This document shows, one piece after another, positions 17,478 to 25,239 of a stretch of DNA of 64,000 nt (position 1 is the stretch's first letter; each line of letters starts with the position of its first letter). A program made the translations under genes and the position numbers. The notes beneath the pieces are model-generated. The model ran no database searches, was not told where the DNA came from, and worked only from the letters and a program-made list of their open reading frames with translations. The stretch spans positions 1 to 64,000 of the forward strand of contig NZ_JACOOY010000001.1 in NCBI RefSeq assembly GCF_014287705.1, in the 5' to 3' direction. This DNA comes from Dorea_D hominis. Lineage in GTDB: Bacteria > Bacillota > Clostridia > Lachnospirales > Lachnospiraceae.

Positions 17478-18287
17478 TCAAAAATGATATTTAAGCTTTT
17501 GTCGTTTGCATTTTTGTAAAATGTAATATGGATTTACACTGATTTCCATTCCTTTATCGTATTTATAAATTCCGACATGCAGATGTACTGGGAATTTTCC
17601 TGTTTTCCCCTCTTCCCCATAACCGGAATCCCCCATAAACCCAATCACCTCTCCCGCTATAACTGTATCCCCTCTTTTCTTATTGCCAAAGCTATGCAAA
17701 TGTGCGTAGTAGTAATAAGTACCACTGTCAGAAGTTACGCCGATTCTATATCCGCCTTTTTCTGTCCACCCAAGATTCGTAATCGTCCCATCCGTCATAC
17801 TTACAACCGGACACGTTCCCGCTTTACTGTTCGCAACCATAAGGTCGCAGCCTTCGTGTCCTCTTTTCCCACCATAAGTGCGTTCCAACATCCAGGAGTT
17901 TTCAAAAGTGATTTTAAATTTTGCATTATCTACCGGTTCGGGCAGTGGAAAATACACCACTTCTTTTTTTACCTGTTTCGTCCACCTGTGGTATTTTTGC
18001 AGGACATCTGTATTTTTGCTACTGGATTTTTCAAGTTTTTCCGACGCGAATCCCGCGCGTATTTCTTCAACAAGCATATTCTTTTCTATGCTTTTATTCG
18101 CGCTATTATCATAGGTGGTTTTAATTAGAACCACTATCAGCATTATCAAAATATACATTCCCACTTTTCGGCAGTTATTTCTTTTTGTTTTGAATCTTCG
18201 TTTCATTTCGCATTTATTATTAGTTCTTTTTAATACCACTATATGTATTTTAAGCATATCATTATGCCCTGGCGTATCATACAACAT
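17478..18287 (-). CDS. Membrane-anchored M23 family metallopeptidase
   Basis: An N-terminal hydrophobic segment (MYILIMLIVVLIKTTY, about residues 44-59 of the long frame) would anchor the protein. The C-terminal LytM domain (about residues 120-260) has the zinc motifs HEGCDLM (HxxxD) and HLHVGIY (HxH), so it is predicted to cut peptidoglycan peptides outside the cell. All zinc residues of the family are present, so activity is plausible. The start is uncertain: 18287, 18257 and 18206 are all possible and none has a strong ribosome binding site. M23 proteins with this layout often act in sporulation or division. Confidence 0.85.
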   Translation of the reverse strand: MLYDTPGHNDMLKIHIVVLKRTNNKCEMKRRFKTKRNNCRKVGMYILIMLIVVLIKTTYDNSANKSIEKNMLVEEIRAGFASEKLEKSSSKNTDVLQKYHRWTKQVKKEVVYFPLPEPVDNAKFKITFENSWMLERTYGGKRGHEGCDLMVANSKAGTCPVVSMTDGTITNLGWTEKGGYRIGVTSDSGTYYYYAHLHSFGNKKRGDTVIAGEVIGFMGDSGYGEEGKTGKFPVHLHVGIYKYDKGMEISVNPYYILQKCKRQKLKYHF

Positions 18288-18346
18288 AATTCTTTATATA
18301 ATCTTCTGTTATAGCGACTCTGCTTTCGATTAATGATTGAAAAAGC

Positions 18347-18400
18347 AAAACACAGGCACTACAGATCGTTATGATCCACAGTGCCCGTGTTTTATTTTTC
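18347..18400 (-). terminator. Bidirectional terminator after pepD
   Basis: AAAACACAGGCACT (18347-18360) pairs with AGTGCCCGTGTTTT (18380-18393) with one mismatch, and an inner GATC/GATC pair extends the stem. T-rich tracts follow in both directions. It lies about 90 bp past the pepD stop. Confidence 0.75.
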
Positions 18401-18480
18401 TTATTCAATTATTAAACTTATTAAACTGCTAATTAAACATCCTTCAGCGTTCTGTATTATTACTCTTCAGATACTGCGTA

Positions 18481-19929
18481 TTATTTTAATTTCGCAAGAA
18501 TTGCTTTCAGATAATCCCATGTTCTCTCTGTAGAAGCAATATCCAGTTTTTCATTGAAAGAGTGTACATCCAGCATATCCGGTCCCATAGATACGCAATC
18601 CAATCCCGGACACTTATCCATGAAGAAACCACATTCCAGCCCACTGTGCGTAGCAAATACAACCGCTTTCTTTCCATACATATCTTCGTATATATCAGAC
18701 ATCAATTTCTGTAATTTAGATTCCGGATTGTACTGCCATGCCGGATACTCTCCGTTGATAACAGCTTCCGCTCCGACTGCTTTACAGCACCGTTCGATTT
18801 CTGCACGCATCTCCTGCTTCTTGGATTCGAAAGAGCTTCGCATCTGGTATCTTACTTTTACATGATCTTCATCCGTGCTGACAACACCCATATTCAGGGA
18901 AGTCTCTACAAGACCTTTCAGGGAACGGCTGAATTCAACCAATCCGTTTGGCGAAATTATAATATATGTAATAATATGATCTGTTGCTTCATCATCAAAA
19001 GCATCCATCGTTGTCTGACCTTTGACTTCTACATCCAGTTCCAATGTTGGTTCTTCACCGACAAATTCAGCTGTCCAGATTTCTCTCATCTGATCTGTAC
19101 ATTTTTTTACTTTCTCAATATCACTCTCAGCTACAAGTAAAACTGCCTCACAATTCCGAGCAATAACATTATCCTTGGATCCTCCATTGATGGATACCAT
19201 ATGGAATTTAACTTCTTTGGAAACGGCATCCAGAAGACGTCCCATCATCTTATTTGCATTACCGCGCTGTTTGTCAATCTCCATACCGGAGTGTCCCCCA
19301 AGCAGTCCGTGAACTTTCACCAACACCTCTGTTCCATCCATCTTTTCTCTGTGGAATGGAATTCTTGCTTCAATGTTAATTCCACCTGCACATCCAGTTG
19401 TCAGAATGCCTTCAATCTCAGAATCCACATTGATCAGTGTCTTGCCTTTTAAGTTACTGAAATCTAAAGCAATCGCACCATACATGCCTGTTTCTTCATC
19501 AATTGTAAAAACTGCTTCGATCGGTGGATGTGGAATATCGTCACTGTCTAATAATGCCATTGCCATCGCAACCGCAATACCATCATCAGCACCAAGCGTT
19601 GTATCTTTGGCTTTTACAAAACCATCTTCTACATAAAGCTCCAGTCCATCTTTTTTGAAATCATGTGTACTTCCCGGTCTCTTCTCGCAGACCATATCCA
19701 GATGTCCCTGAATGATCACCGGATCGCTGTTCTCATATCCTGCTGTTCCCGGTTTCTTGATAATTACATTGTTCGTGTCGTCCTGAATGTACTCAAGATT
19801 TCTTTCTTTTGCAAACTCAACGCAAAAGTCACTGATCTTCTTCGTATCAAATGTTCCCCTCGGAACTTTGCTGATTTCCTCAAAAAAGTGAAATACTTTC
19901 TTAGGTTCTAAATTTTCTAATACTGCCAT
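18481..19929 (-). CDS. pepD: Xaa-His dipeptidase (aminoacyl-histidine dipeptidase, M20C)
   Basis: PepD hydrolyses dipeptides with C-terminal histidine, such as carnosine, and other dipeptides in the cytosol. The 482-residue sequence has the M20 metal ligands: GHLDMV (about residue 80), TLGADDGIAVAMA (about 114-126), the catalytic FTIDEETGMYGA (about 147-158), and a late HSGLECG and HSFNEKLD near the end. The ATG at 19929 follows AGAGAGG. A longer frame to 19953 is possible but would start in the leader. It may recycle histidine-containing peptides, but there is no link to the distant his operon. Confidence 0.93.
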   Translation of the reverse strand: MAVLENLEPKKVFHFFEEISKVPRGTFDTKKISDFCVEFAKERNLEYIQDDTNNVIIKKPGTAGYENSDPVIIQGHLDMVCEKRPGSTHDFKKDGLELYVEDGFVKAKDTTLGADDGIAVAMAMALLDSDDIPHPPIEAVFTIDEETGMYGAIALDFSNLKGKTLINVDSEIEGILTTGCAGGINIEARIPFHREKMDGTEVLVKVHGLLGGHSGMEIDKQRGNANKMMGRLLDAVSKEVKFHMVSINGGSKDNVIARNCEAVLLVAESDIEKVKKCTDQMREIWTAEFVGEEPTLELDVEVKGQTTMDAFDDEATDHIITYIIISPNGLVEFSRSLKGLVETSLNMGVVSTDEDHVKVRYQMRSSFESKKQEMRAEIERCCKAVGAEAVINGEYPAWQYNPESKLQKLMSDIYEDMYGKKAVVFATHSGLECGFFMDKCPGLDCVSMGPDMLDVHSFNEKLDIASTERTWDYLKAILAKLK

Positions 19930-19964
19930 TTTTCTTACCTCTCTTTTCGACAAATTCTATCTAT

Positions 19965-19993
19965 ATTATGGTATACAAATCATAAAAAATCAA
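19965..19993 (-). promoter_or_regulatory. Probable promoter of pepD
   Basis: Minus strand: TTGATT (19988-19993), 17-bp spacer, CATAAT (19965-19970), about 35 bp before the pepD start. The -35 is imperfect. Confidence 0.45.
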
Positions 19994-20040
19994 CTTAATT
20001 CATAAAATAAATTAAGAATCTTCTTACGAAAGTCTGAATT

Positions 20041-20958
20041 ATGGATTGTTATTTTTTTATCGTAGTTACAATTATCATTTTTTTCCTGATGCTGTTTTTT
20101 CCGCAGACTGCGATCTGTGGGGCAAGCCTTGGTCTGATGCTCTGGTTTCAGACAGTCCTTCCTGTATTGCTGCCATTTTTAATACTGACAGCCCTGCTTT
20201 TAAAAAGCAACGGATTCTTCTTGATCTCCAGACTTGTCCGTCCCATACTCCGTCCTCTGTTCGGTATCTCCGACTATGGTTCTTTCGCACTGCTTGTCGG
20301 TTTCTTATGCGGCTATCCGATGGGAAGTAAAGTCACGGCTGATTTAAAAAGAGAAGGTAAAATCACAGTAAACGAAGCCTCTTATCTGCTTTCTTTCTGC
20401 AACCAGACAAGTCCAATGTTTCTGATCAGTTACATTTTCTACATTCATTTAAAGCGTCCGGATCTTCTGTTCCCCGGTATGCTCCTGATCGAGGGCGTTC
20501 CTATCCTTATGAGTATTCCGTTCCGCAAAATATACTGCCCCGCTGTCACATCCAGCGCTTCTTCTCCTTCACCTCATTTTACCTGGAATATGCTGGATGA
20601 CTGCATCATGCAGTCTTTTGAGACAATCACAAAAATTGGCGGTTATATTATTATCTTTTCCGTTTTTCTGCAGTTTGGTAAAGAATTGCCATTTACACAT
20701 CCGTTGTTGACCTTCCTATTTCTTCCTTCCCTTGAAATTACAAATGGTATTGCTTTAATCTGTAATTCGGGAGTTCCGACAGACCTGGCTTTTGTACTTG
20801 CAACCGGACTGGCTTCGTTTGGAGGCTGGTGTTCCGTGGCACAGACGTACAGCATGATCCGTGGAAGCGGTCTTTCTATTGGCGATTACATAGCAAAAAA
20901 GCTGATCATCACAGGGATAACCAGCTTGCTTGCTTACATATATATCTTTTGTTTTTAA
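20041..20958 (+). CDS. YlbJ-like sporulation integral membrane protein
   Basis: This 305-residue, highly hydrophobic protein has about eight membrane segments and the conserved features of the YlbJ/nucleoside-recognition (Gate) family: LLVGFLCGYPMGSKV (about residues 83-97), FCNQTSPMF (about 119-127), and ATGLASFGGWCSVAQ (about 261-275). YlbJ is needed for spore cortex formation in Bacillus, probably as a transporter-like protein in the forespore membrane. It stands alone on the plus strand, divergent from pepD. No good ribosome binding site is visible before the ATG, so the start is moderately sure. Confidence 0.82.
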   Translation: MDCYFFIVVTIIIFFLMLFFPQTAICGASLGLMLWFQTVLPVLLPFLILTALLLKSNGFFLISRLVRPILRPLFGISDYGSFALLVGFLCGYPMGSKVTADLKREGKITVNEASYLLSFCNQTSPMFLISYIFYIHLKRPDLLFPGMLLIEGVPILMSIPFRKIYCPAVTSSASSPSPHFTWNMLDDCIMQSFETITKIGGYIIIFSVFLQFGKELPFTHPLLTFLFLPSLEITNGIALICNSGVPTDLAFVLATGLASFGGWCSVAQTYSMIRGSGLSIGDYIAKKLIITGITSLLAYIYIFCF

Positions 20959-20994
20959 AACAGGATCTATATTATATTCTGTTTTATACAGAAA

Positions 20995-21639
20995 TTATTC
21001 CTTGTATTCAACATTCTCTGCCTCTTCATAGACCGGTTCTTCTACTTCCGGAATCTCTTCCGCCTCTTCGTAGACCGGTTCTTCTTGAACCATATTCTGA
21101 TCCGGAACTTCTAATTCTTGACGATTGTTATGTACGCGGTCATAACACTCCTGCAGAGAATTGACAAGCCCATCATATTTTGTAGTGTAGCTGTCCAGTG
21201 TATGTCCAATAATGCTCTCTGCATTGGCAAGCAGATCATCAGTATAACGGATCGCTCCGATACGGATATCATTCGCATCTCTTGTCGCATTATCCAGAAT
21301 CTCCTGTGCCTGGTCAGTTGCTGCGGTTACGATTTCATTTGCCTGGGCATATGCCTGCTGCATGATCTCGTGCTCACTGACAAGTTCATTCGTCTGAATG
21401 TGCGCTTCCTCGATCATATTGTCTGCTTTGTTCTGTGCATCAGCAAGGATTGCATCTTTATTTGCAATAATCTTCTGATAACGCTTGATCTCTTCCGGCG
21501 TACGCATACGCAGTTCACGAAGAAGCTCGTCCATCTGGTCTTTATTTACAATAATCTTCGTTGTAGATAACGGCTGAAATTTACAACTGTCGATATACTC
21601 CTCAATTTCTTCAATAATCTGCTCAATACGGCTGCTCAT
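20995..21639 (-). CDS. Coiled-coil protein downstream of coaD
   Basis: Residues about 45-150 of this 214-residue protein are alanine-, glutamate- and glutamine-rich and predicted to form long helices or coiled coil. The last 45 residues are very acidic and contain an internal repeat: the unit EEPVYEEAEEIPEV is followed by EEPVYEEAENVEY. No catalytic domain is visible. Proteins like this are often labelled ATPase or V-type subunit H by coiled-coil similarity alone; a DivIVA-like scaffold is another possibility. Its start codon overlaps the coaD stop by one base (TAATG). Confidence 0.75.
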   Translation of the reverse strand: MSSRIEQIIEEIEEYIDSCKFQPLSTTKIIVNKDQMDELLRELRMRTPEEIKRYQKIIANKDAILADAQNKADNMIEEAHIQTNELVSEHEIMQQAYAQANEIVTAATDQAQEILDNATRDANDIRIGAIRYTDDLLANAESIIGHTLDSYTTKYDGLVNSLQECYDRVHNNRQELEVPDQNMVQEEPVYEEAEEIPEVEEPVYEEAENVEYKE

Positions 21640-22133
21640 TATTCACACTCTCCTTTTTTCGTGATCTTCGATTTTATTTTCTCCTCAACATGTTCTGGAA
21701 CAAATTGAGATATATCCCCTCCAAAAGCTGCCACTTCCTTTACTATCGTGGAACTGAGATAAGAATATTCCAGACTTGTTGTTAAAAACACTGTCTCAAT
21801 ATCCTCTGCCAGCTTGTGATTCGTCTGTGCCATCTGCAATTCATATTCAAAATCTGTCACAGCACGCAAGCCACGCACGACCATCTTCGCTGACATCTCT
21901 TTCGCAAAATCGATCAGAAGTCCTTCAAATGGTACAATCTTCACTCCCGGCAGTTCTTTTGTAACTTCTTTTAACATTTTAACACGTTCTTCTACGGAAA
22001 ACAACGGGGTTTTTGCCTTATTATTCAGCACTCCGACAATGAGTTCGTCAACAAGTCCGCTTGCTCTTCTGATCACATCCAGATGTCCGTTCGTCACCGG
22101 ATCAAAACTTCCCGGATAAATTGCTCTTAACAT
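21639..22133 (-). CDS. coaD: Phosphopantetheine adenylyltransferase
   Basis: CoaD makes dephospho-CoA from 4'-phosphopantetheine and ATP. The 164-residue protein has the nucleotidyltransferase TxGH-like motif PGSFDPVTNGHLDVI (residues 7-21), the RGLRAVTDFEYELQMA segment, and the YSYLSSTIVKEVA motif near residue 125. Its start overlaps the rsmD stop by 7 bp, the classic rsmD-coaD pairing. The next enzyme of the pathway, CoaE, is encoded at 41611-42201. Confidence 0.97.
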   Translation of the reverse strand: MLRAIYPGSFDPVTNGHLDVIRRASGLVDELIVGVLNNKAKTPLFSVEERVKMLKEVTKELPGVKIVPFEGLLIDFAKEMSAKMVVRGLRAVTDFEYELQMAQTNHKLAEDIETVFLTTSLEYSYLSSTIVKEVAAFGGDISQFVPEHVEEKIKSKITKKGECE

Positions 22134-22693
22134 ACCGTTCCTCCTGTTTTCTCCAAAAATACATGTTTATTTGTCTTATATAATTTCTCCTTGATAATCG
22201 AATAACCGAGTGCTTCTACATCGTCAAACGTTGTCTCTTTGGACGCTTCTACGATCAGCAGTGTATCTTCATCCACCAGATTTGAATCATTCAGACTCGC
22301 AAGTACTTGTTTCTCCAGATTATGGTTATACGGCGGATCCATGAAAATAATGCCAAACGCACTGGTTCCGCGAAGTCTTGCCAGTGCACTTAATACATCT
22401 GTTGCCACTACCTGTGCATTGGAATCCAGTTTTGTATATTTTAAATTCTCTTTGATACATGAAACTGCTTTCGGATTTTTCTCAACAAACACGGCTTCCT
22501 TCGCGCCACGGCTTAAAGCCTCGATTCCGATACCGCCGCTTCCGGCAAACAGATCCAGAAACCGGCAGTCATAAAGGCTCGGTGTAATCATATTAAATAA
22601 TGTCTCTTTGATCCGGTCGGTTGTCGGACGTGTGTCCATTCCTTCAATCGTTTTCAGTTGTAATCTTTTGGCAGATCCTGCTATTACTCTCAT
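22127..22693 (-). CDS. rsmD: 16S rRNA (guanine966-N2)-methyltransferase
   Basis: RsmD methylates N2 of G966 in 16S rRNA using SAM. The 188-residue protein has the family N-terminus MRVIAGSAKRLQL, the TRPTTDRIKETLFN segment, the SAM loop FLDLFAGSGGIGIEALSRGA (about residues 45-64), and the catalytic MDPPYN (about 118-123). It precedes coaD with a 7-bp overlap. Confidence 0.96.
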   Translation of the reverse strand: MRVIAGSAKRLQLKTIEGMDTRPTTDRIKETLFNMITPSLYDCRFLDLFAGSGGIGIEALSRGAKEAVFVEKNPKAVSCIKENLKYTKLDSNAQVVATDVLSALARLRGTSAFGIIFMDPPYNHNLEKQVLASLNDSNLVDEDTLLIVEASKETTFDDVEALGYSIIKEKLYKTNKHVFLEKTGGTVC

Positions 22694-22700
22694 AACATCC

Positions 22701-22826
22701 TCACTTGCTTCGCTTATTATATAGTTCTTCTATTAATATTTCTTCTTTCAGCAAAATATCTTTTTCCCGTTCATTATACGTATTTACTATATAAAAGTCA
22801 AATCGGCACACAGCATTTTCTGCCAT
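22701..22826 (-). CDS. Possible 41-residue small protein upstream of rsmD
   Basis: An open frame starts with ATG at 22826 (MAENAVCRFDFYIVNTYN...) and ends at a TGA 7 bp before the rsmD start. The second half is an even, charged amphipathic helix (KDILLKEEILIEELYNKRS), which looks more like protein than chance. Against it, there is no clear ribosome binding site, and the start lies inside a hairpin that could be the spore-protein gene terminator. Function unknown. Confidence 0.35.
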   Translation of the reverse strand: MAENAVCRFDFYIVNTYNEREKDILLKEEILIEELYNKRSK

Positions 22827-22840
22827 GCGCCGATTTTTCT
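22800..22840 (-). terminator. Hairpin after the SASP gene
   Basis: AAATCGGC (22800-22807) pairs with GCCGATTT (22828-22835), with an inner GCAT... pairing (CAGCATTTTCTG region). The plus-strand side has a T-run; on the minus strand the tail is only GATTTGACTTTTA, so termination of the SASP transcript may be partial. Confidence 0.55.
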
Positions 22841-22845
22841 TTTCC

Positions 22846-23052
22846 TTATTTACCGGACATCTGTTTTTCCTGTTCTTCGATCATTTTCTTAACCATATAA
22901 CCACCAACAGATCCGTTCTGTTTTGATGTCAGGTCTCCGTTGTACCCGTCTGATAATGGTACACCAAGTTCACTTGCTACCTCGTATTTGAATTTGTCTA
23001 ATGCTCCTTTTGCCTCCGGTACGGCGGCTCTGTTTGATGAACGATTTGCCAT
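22846..23052 (-). CDS. Alpha/beta-type small acid-soluble spore protein
   Basis: SASPs coat and protect DNA in dormant spores and are degraded at germination. The 68-residue sequence has both family signatures: the region around KFKYEVASELGVPL (about residues 21-34), where GPR protease cuts, and DLTSKQNGSVGGYMVKKMI (about 40-58), which binds DNA. An AAAAGGAGGAG ribosome binding site precedes the ATG. The gene is strong evidence that the host forms endospores. Confidence 0.97.
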   Translation of the reverse strand: MANRSSNRAAVPEAKGALDKFKYEVASELGVPLSDGYNGDLTSKQNGSVGGYMVKKMIEEQEKQMSGK

Positions 23053-23120
23053 TTTATACTCCTCCTTTTAATCTCTGTGTTGTTCTGTAACCTTTTGTAA
23101 TATTTGTTTTGGTTACAATC

Positions 23121-23149
23121 CTAGTATATGGAGGAATTAAATTATTACA
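23121..23149 (-). promoter_or_regulatory. Possible forespore (SigF/SigG-like) promoter of the SASP gene
   Basis: Minus strand: TGTAATA (23143-23149) and CATATACTA (23122-23130) resemble the -35 and CATACTA-like -10 of forespore sigma factors, about 70 bp before the SASP start. Spacing is approximate. The elements overlap the end of recG. Confidence 0.3.
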
Positions 23150-25167
23150 CTAGAAGTTCTTTCATAATCTGGAATTTTTTTCAACCATTCCGGATATTCT
23201 TCTAAAATCCAGTCTGCCGCTTCATTTGCCATTTGCAAGATTGCCGCATCCTGATAAATATCTCCGATTTTAAAATCCATAAGACCGCTTTGACGGATGC
23301 CAAACAGATCACCCGGACCACGAAGCTTCAGATCTTCACTTGCAATTTTGAAACCATCGTTGGAATGATTCAGAATATCCAGTCTTTTTTTCGTCTCTTT
23401 TGCATCAGAACCGGTCATAAAAATGCAATAAGACTGATATGCACCTCTTCCGACACGTCCCCGGAGCTGATGGAGCTGGGCAAGCCCAAAACGTTCCGCG
23501 TTTTCAATCAGCATGACTGTCGCATTCGGCACATCGATTCCGACTTCAATTACCGTAGTGGATACAAGGATCTGAATCTGATTTTCTGCAAATTGCTGCA
23601 TGATCTCATCTTTGTATACCTGTTTCATCTTTCCATGCAGGCAGCCCACCTGCACATCTGCGCCCATCTCATCCTGAAGCATCCTGCTGTAGTCCGTGAC
23701 ATTTTCTGCTTCCATGTTCTCACTCTCTTCGACCATCGGACAAATAACATAACACTGTCTTCCTTCTGCGATCTGTTTTTTCATAAACTGATAGGCAGTC
23801 TGCCTGTATCCGGTATCTACGACGCAGTTTTTGATCGGGATACGATTTGCCGGAAGCTCATCAATCACCGATATGTCCAGTTCACCGTATAAAATGATTG
23901 CAAGCGTGCGCGGAATCGGTGTCGCACTCATAACAAGCACATGCGGTGTACCGCCTTTCTGCGCGAAACTCTCTCTCTGCTTCACGCCAAAACGATGCTG
24001 TTCATCGGTCACAACAAGCGCCAGATTATCATAATTTACCGCATCCTGTATAAGCGCATGGGTTCCGATGATAATCTTCGCAAATCCGCACTCTATCCGG
24101 TCATAGGCACGCCGTTTTTCCTTTGCGGTCATGGAACCTGTCAGGAGCACTGCTTTCACTGGAATATCATAGGTTTCCAGCATATTACATATTGACGCGT
24201 AATGCTGTCTTGCAAGAACTTCTGTCGGAGCCATCATTGCGCCCTGGCATCCTGAAAGCGCTGTATTAAAAAGCGCCAGAACTGCAACGATCGTTTTTCC
24301 GGAACCGACATCCCCCTGCACCAGACGTGACATGGTCATCTCTCCCGCCATATCTGCTGCAATCTCTTTCCAGACTTTCTTCTGTGCATTTGTCAGTTTA
24401 TATGGAAGCTTCGCTATAAATGCATCTATATCCGGGTGTACCGGGATCACATATTCATTTTCCAGTTTTTCATTCTTATCTTTTAATTTTCGGATTGCAA
24501 GAATAAACTGAAGAAATTCTTCAAATACAAGACGCTTTCTTGCATGCATGAAAACAGCTTTGTCCTCTGGAAAATGAATTCCCCGGACCGCATAATTGTA
24601 CTCTGCAAGTTCATAACGCATACGCAGTTCCTTCGGCAGACGTTCTCTGGTCAGATCCATCCCGTCAAGCGCCTGATGCATTGCTTTCATAATGGCATGA
24701 TTGGAAAGTCCGGCTGTCAGACCATAGATTGGCTGCAGCGTATTTTTTTTCCCGTCATACTGTTCCGGCGGATAAAAGACCTCCGGATGTTCCATGACAA
24801 GTTCGTTTCGTTTTCGCACAATCTTACCGCGGAGCGTAACTGCACCGCCTTTTTGAAATGTATTACGAAGATACGGCATCCGGAACCAGATAACCTTAAG
24901 CGTTCCGGTCAGATCTTTCACATGCATCGTCGTCACCTGCAGACTGCGGTTCCCGGATACCTGCACGCGGCCAAAAATCATGCCGTTTACTGTCACTACC
25001 TGCCCTTCTCTTACATCGCTTATCGACACCGGCTCTTCATATATATCATAGCCTCTCGGATAATAACGGATCATATCTCCTACCGTAGAAATACCAATCT
25101 TCGCAAACAGTTTTTCTGTTTTCTCTCCGATTCCTTTTAATTCTTTAATACTTGTTTCTTTGATCAT
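23137..25167 (-). CDS. recG: ATP-dependent DNA helicase RecG
   Basis: RecG rescues stalled replication forks and moves branched DNA. The 676-residue protein has the N-terminal wedge/OB-fold region (about 1-240) and a superfamily-2 helicase core: Walker A LVQGDVGSGKT (about 283-293), DEQHRFG box II (about 392-398), SATPIPRTLA (motif III), and the C-terminal VIEVGIDVPNAT and QLRGRVGRG (motif VI). It is full length. The gene is preceded by the terminator of the FakA-like gene and followed by the SASP gene. Confidence 0.97.
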   Translation of the reverse strand: MIKETSIKELKGIGEKTEKLFAKIGISTVGDMIRYYPRGYDIYEEPVSISDVREGQVVTVNGMIFGRVQVSGNRSLQVTTMHVKDLTGTLKVIWFRMPYLRNTFQKGGAVTLRGKIVRKRNELVMEHPEVFYPPEQYDGKKNTLQPIYGLTAGLSNHAIMKAMHQALDGMDLTRERLPKELRMRYELAEYNYAVRGIHFPEDKAVFMHARKRLVFEEFLQFILAIRKLKDKNEKLENEYVIPVHPDIDAFIAKLPYKLTNAQKKVWKEIAADMAGEMTMSRLVQGDVGSGKTIVAVLALFNTALSGCQGAMMAPTEVLARQHYASICNMLETYDIPVKAVLLTGSMTAKEKRRAYDRIECGFAKIIIGTHALIQDAVNYDNLALVVTDEQHRFGVKQRESFAQKGGTPHVLVMSATPIPRTLAIILYGELDISVIDELPANRIPIKNCVVDTGYRQTAYQFMKKQIAEGRQCYVICPMVEESENMEAENVTDYSRMLQDEMGADVQVGCLHGKMKQVYKDEIMQQFAENQIQILVSTTVIEVGIDVPNATVMLIENAERFGLAQLHQLRGRVGRGAYQSYCIFMTGSDAKETKKRLDILNHSNDGFKIASEDLKLRGPGDLFGIRQSGLMDFKIGDIYQDAAILQMANEAADWILEEYPEWLKKIPDYERTSSVII

Positions 25168-25196
25168 AACTGCTCCTGCGTAGTAACATCAATAAC

Positions 25197-25224
25197 AAAA
25201 AGGGGACCGCTTAAAGTCCCCTTT
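25197..25224 (-). terminator. Terminator after the FakA-like gene
   Basis: AAGGGGAC and GTCCCCTT form an 8-bp stem with an 8-nt loop. On the minus strand it is followed by TTTTTGTTATT. It lies about 15 bp past the stop. Confidence 0.8.
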
Positions 25225-25239
25225 TATCCTGCTTTTTTT

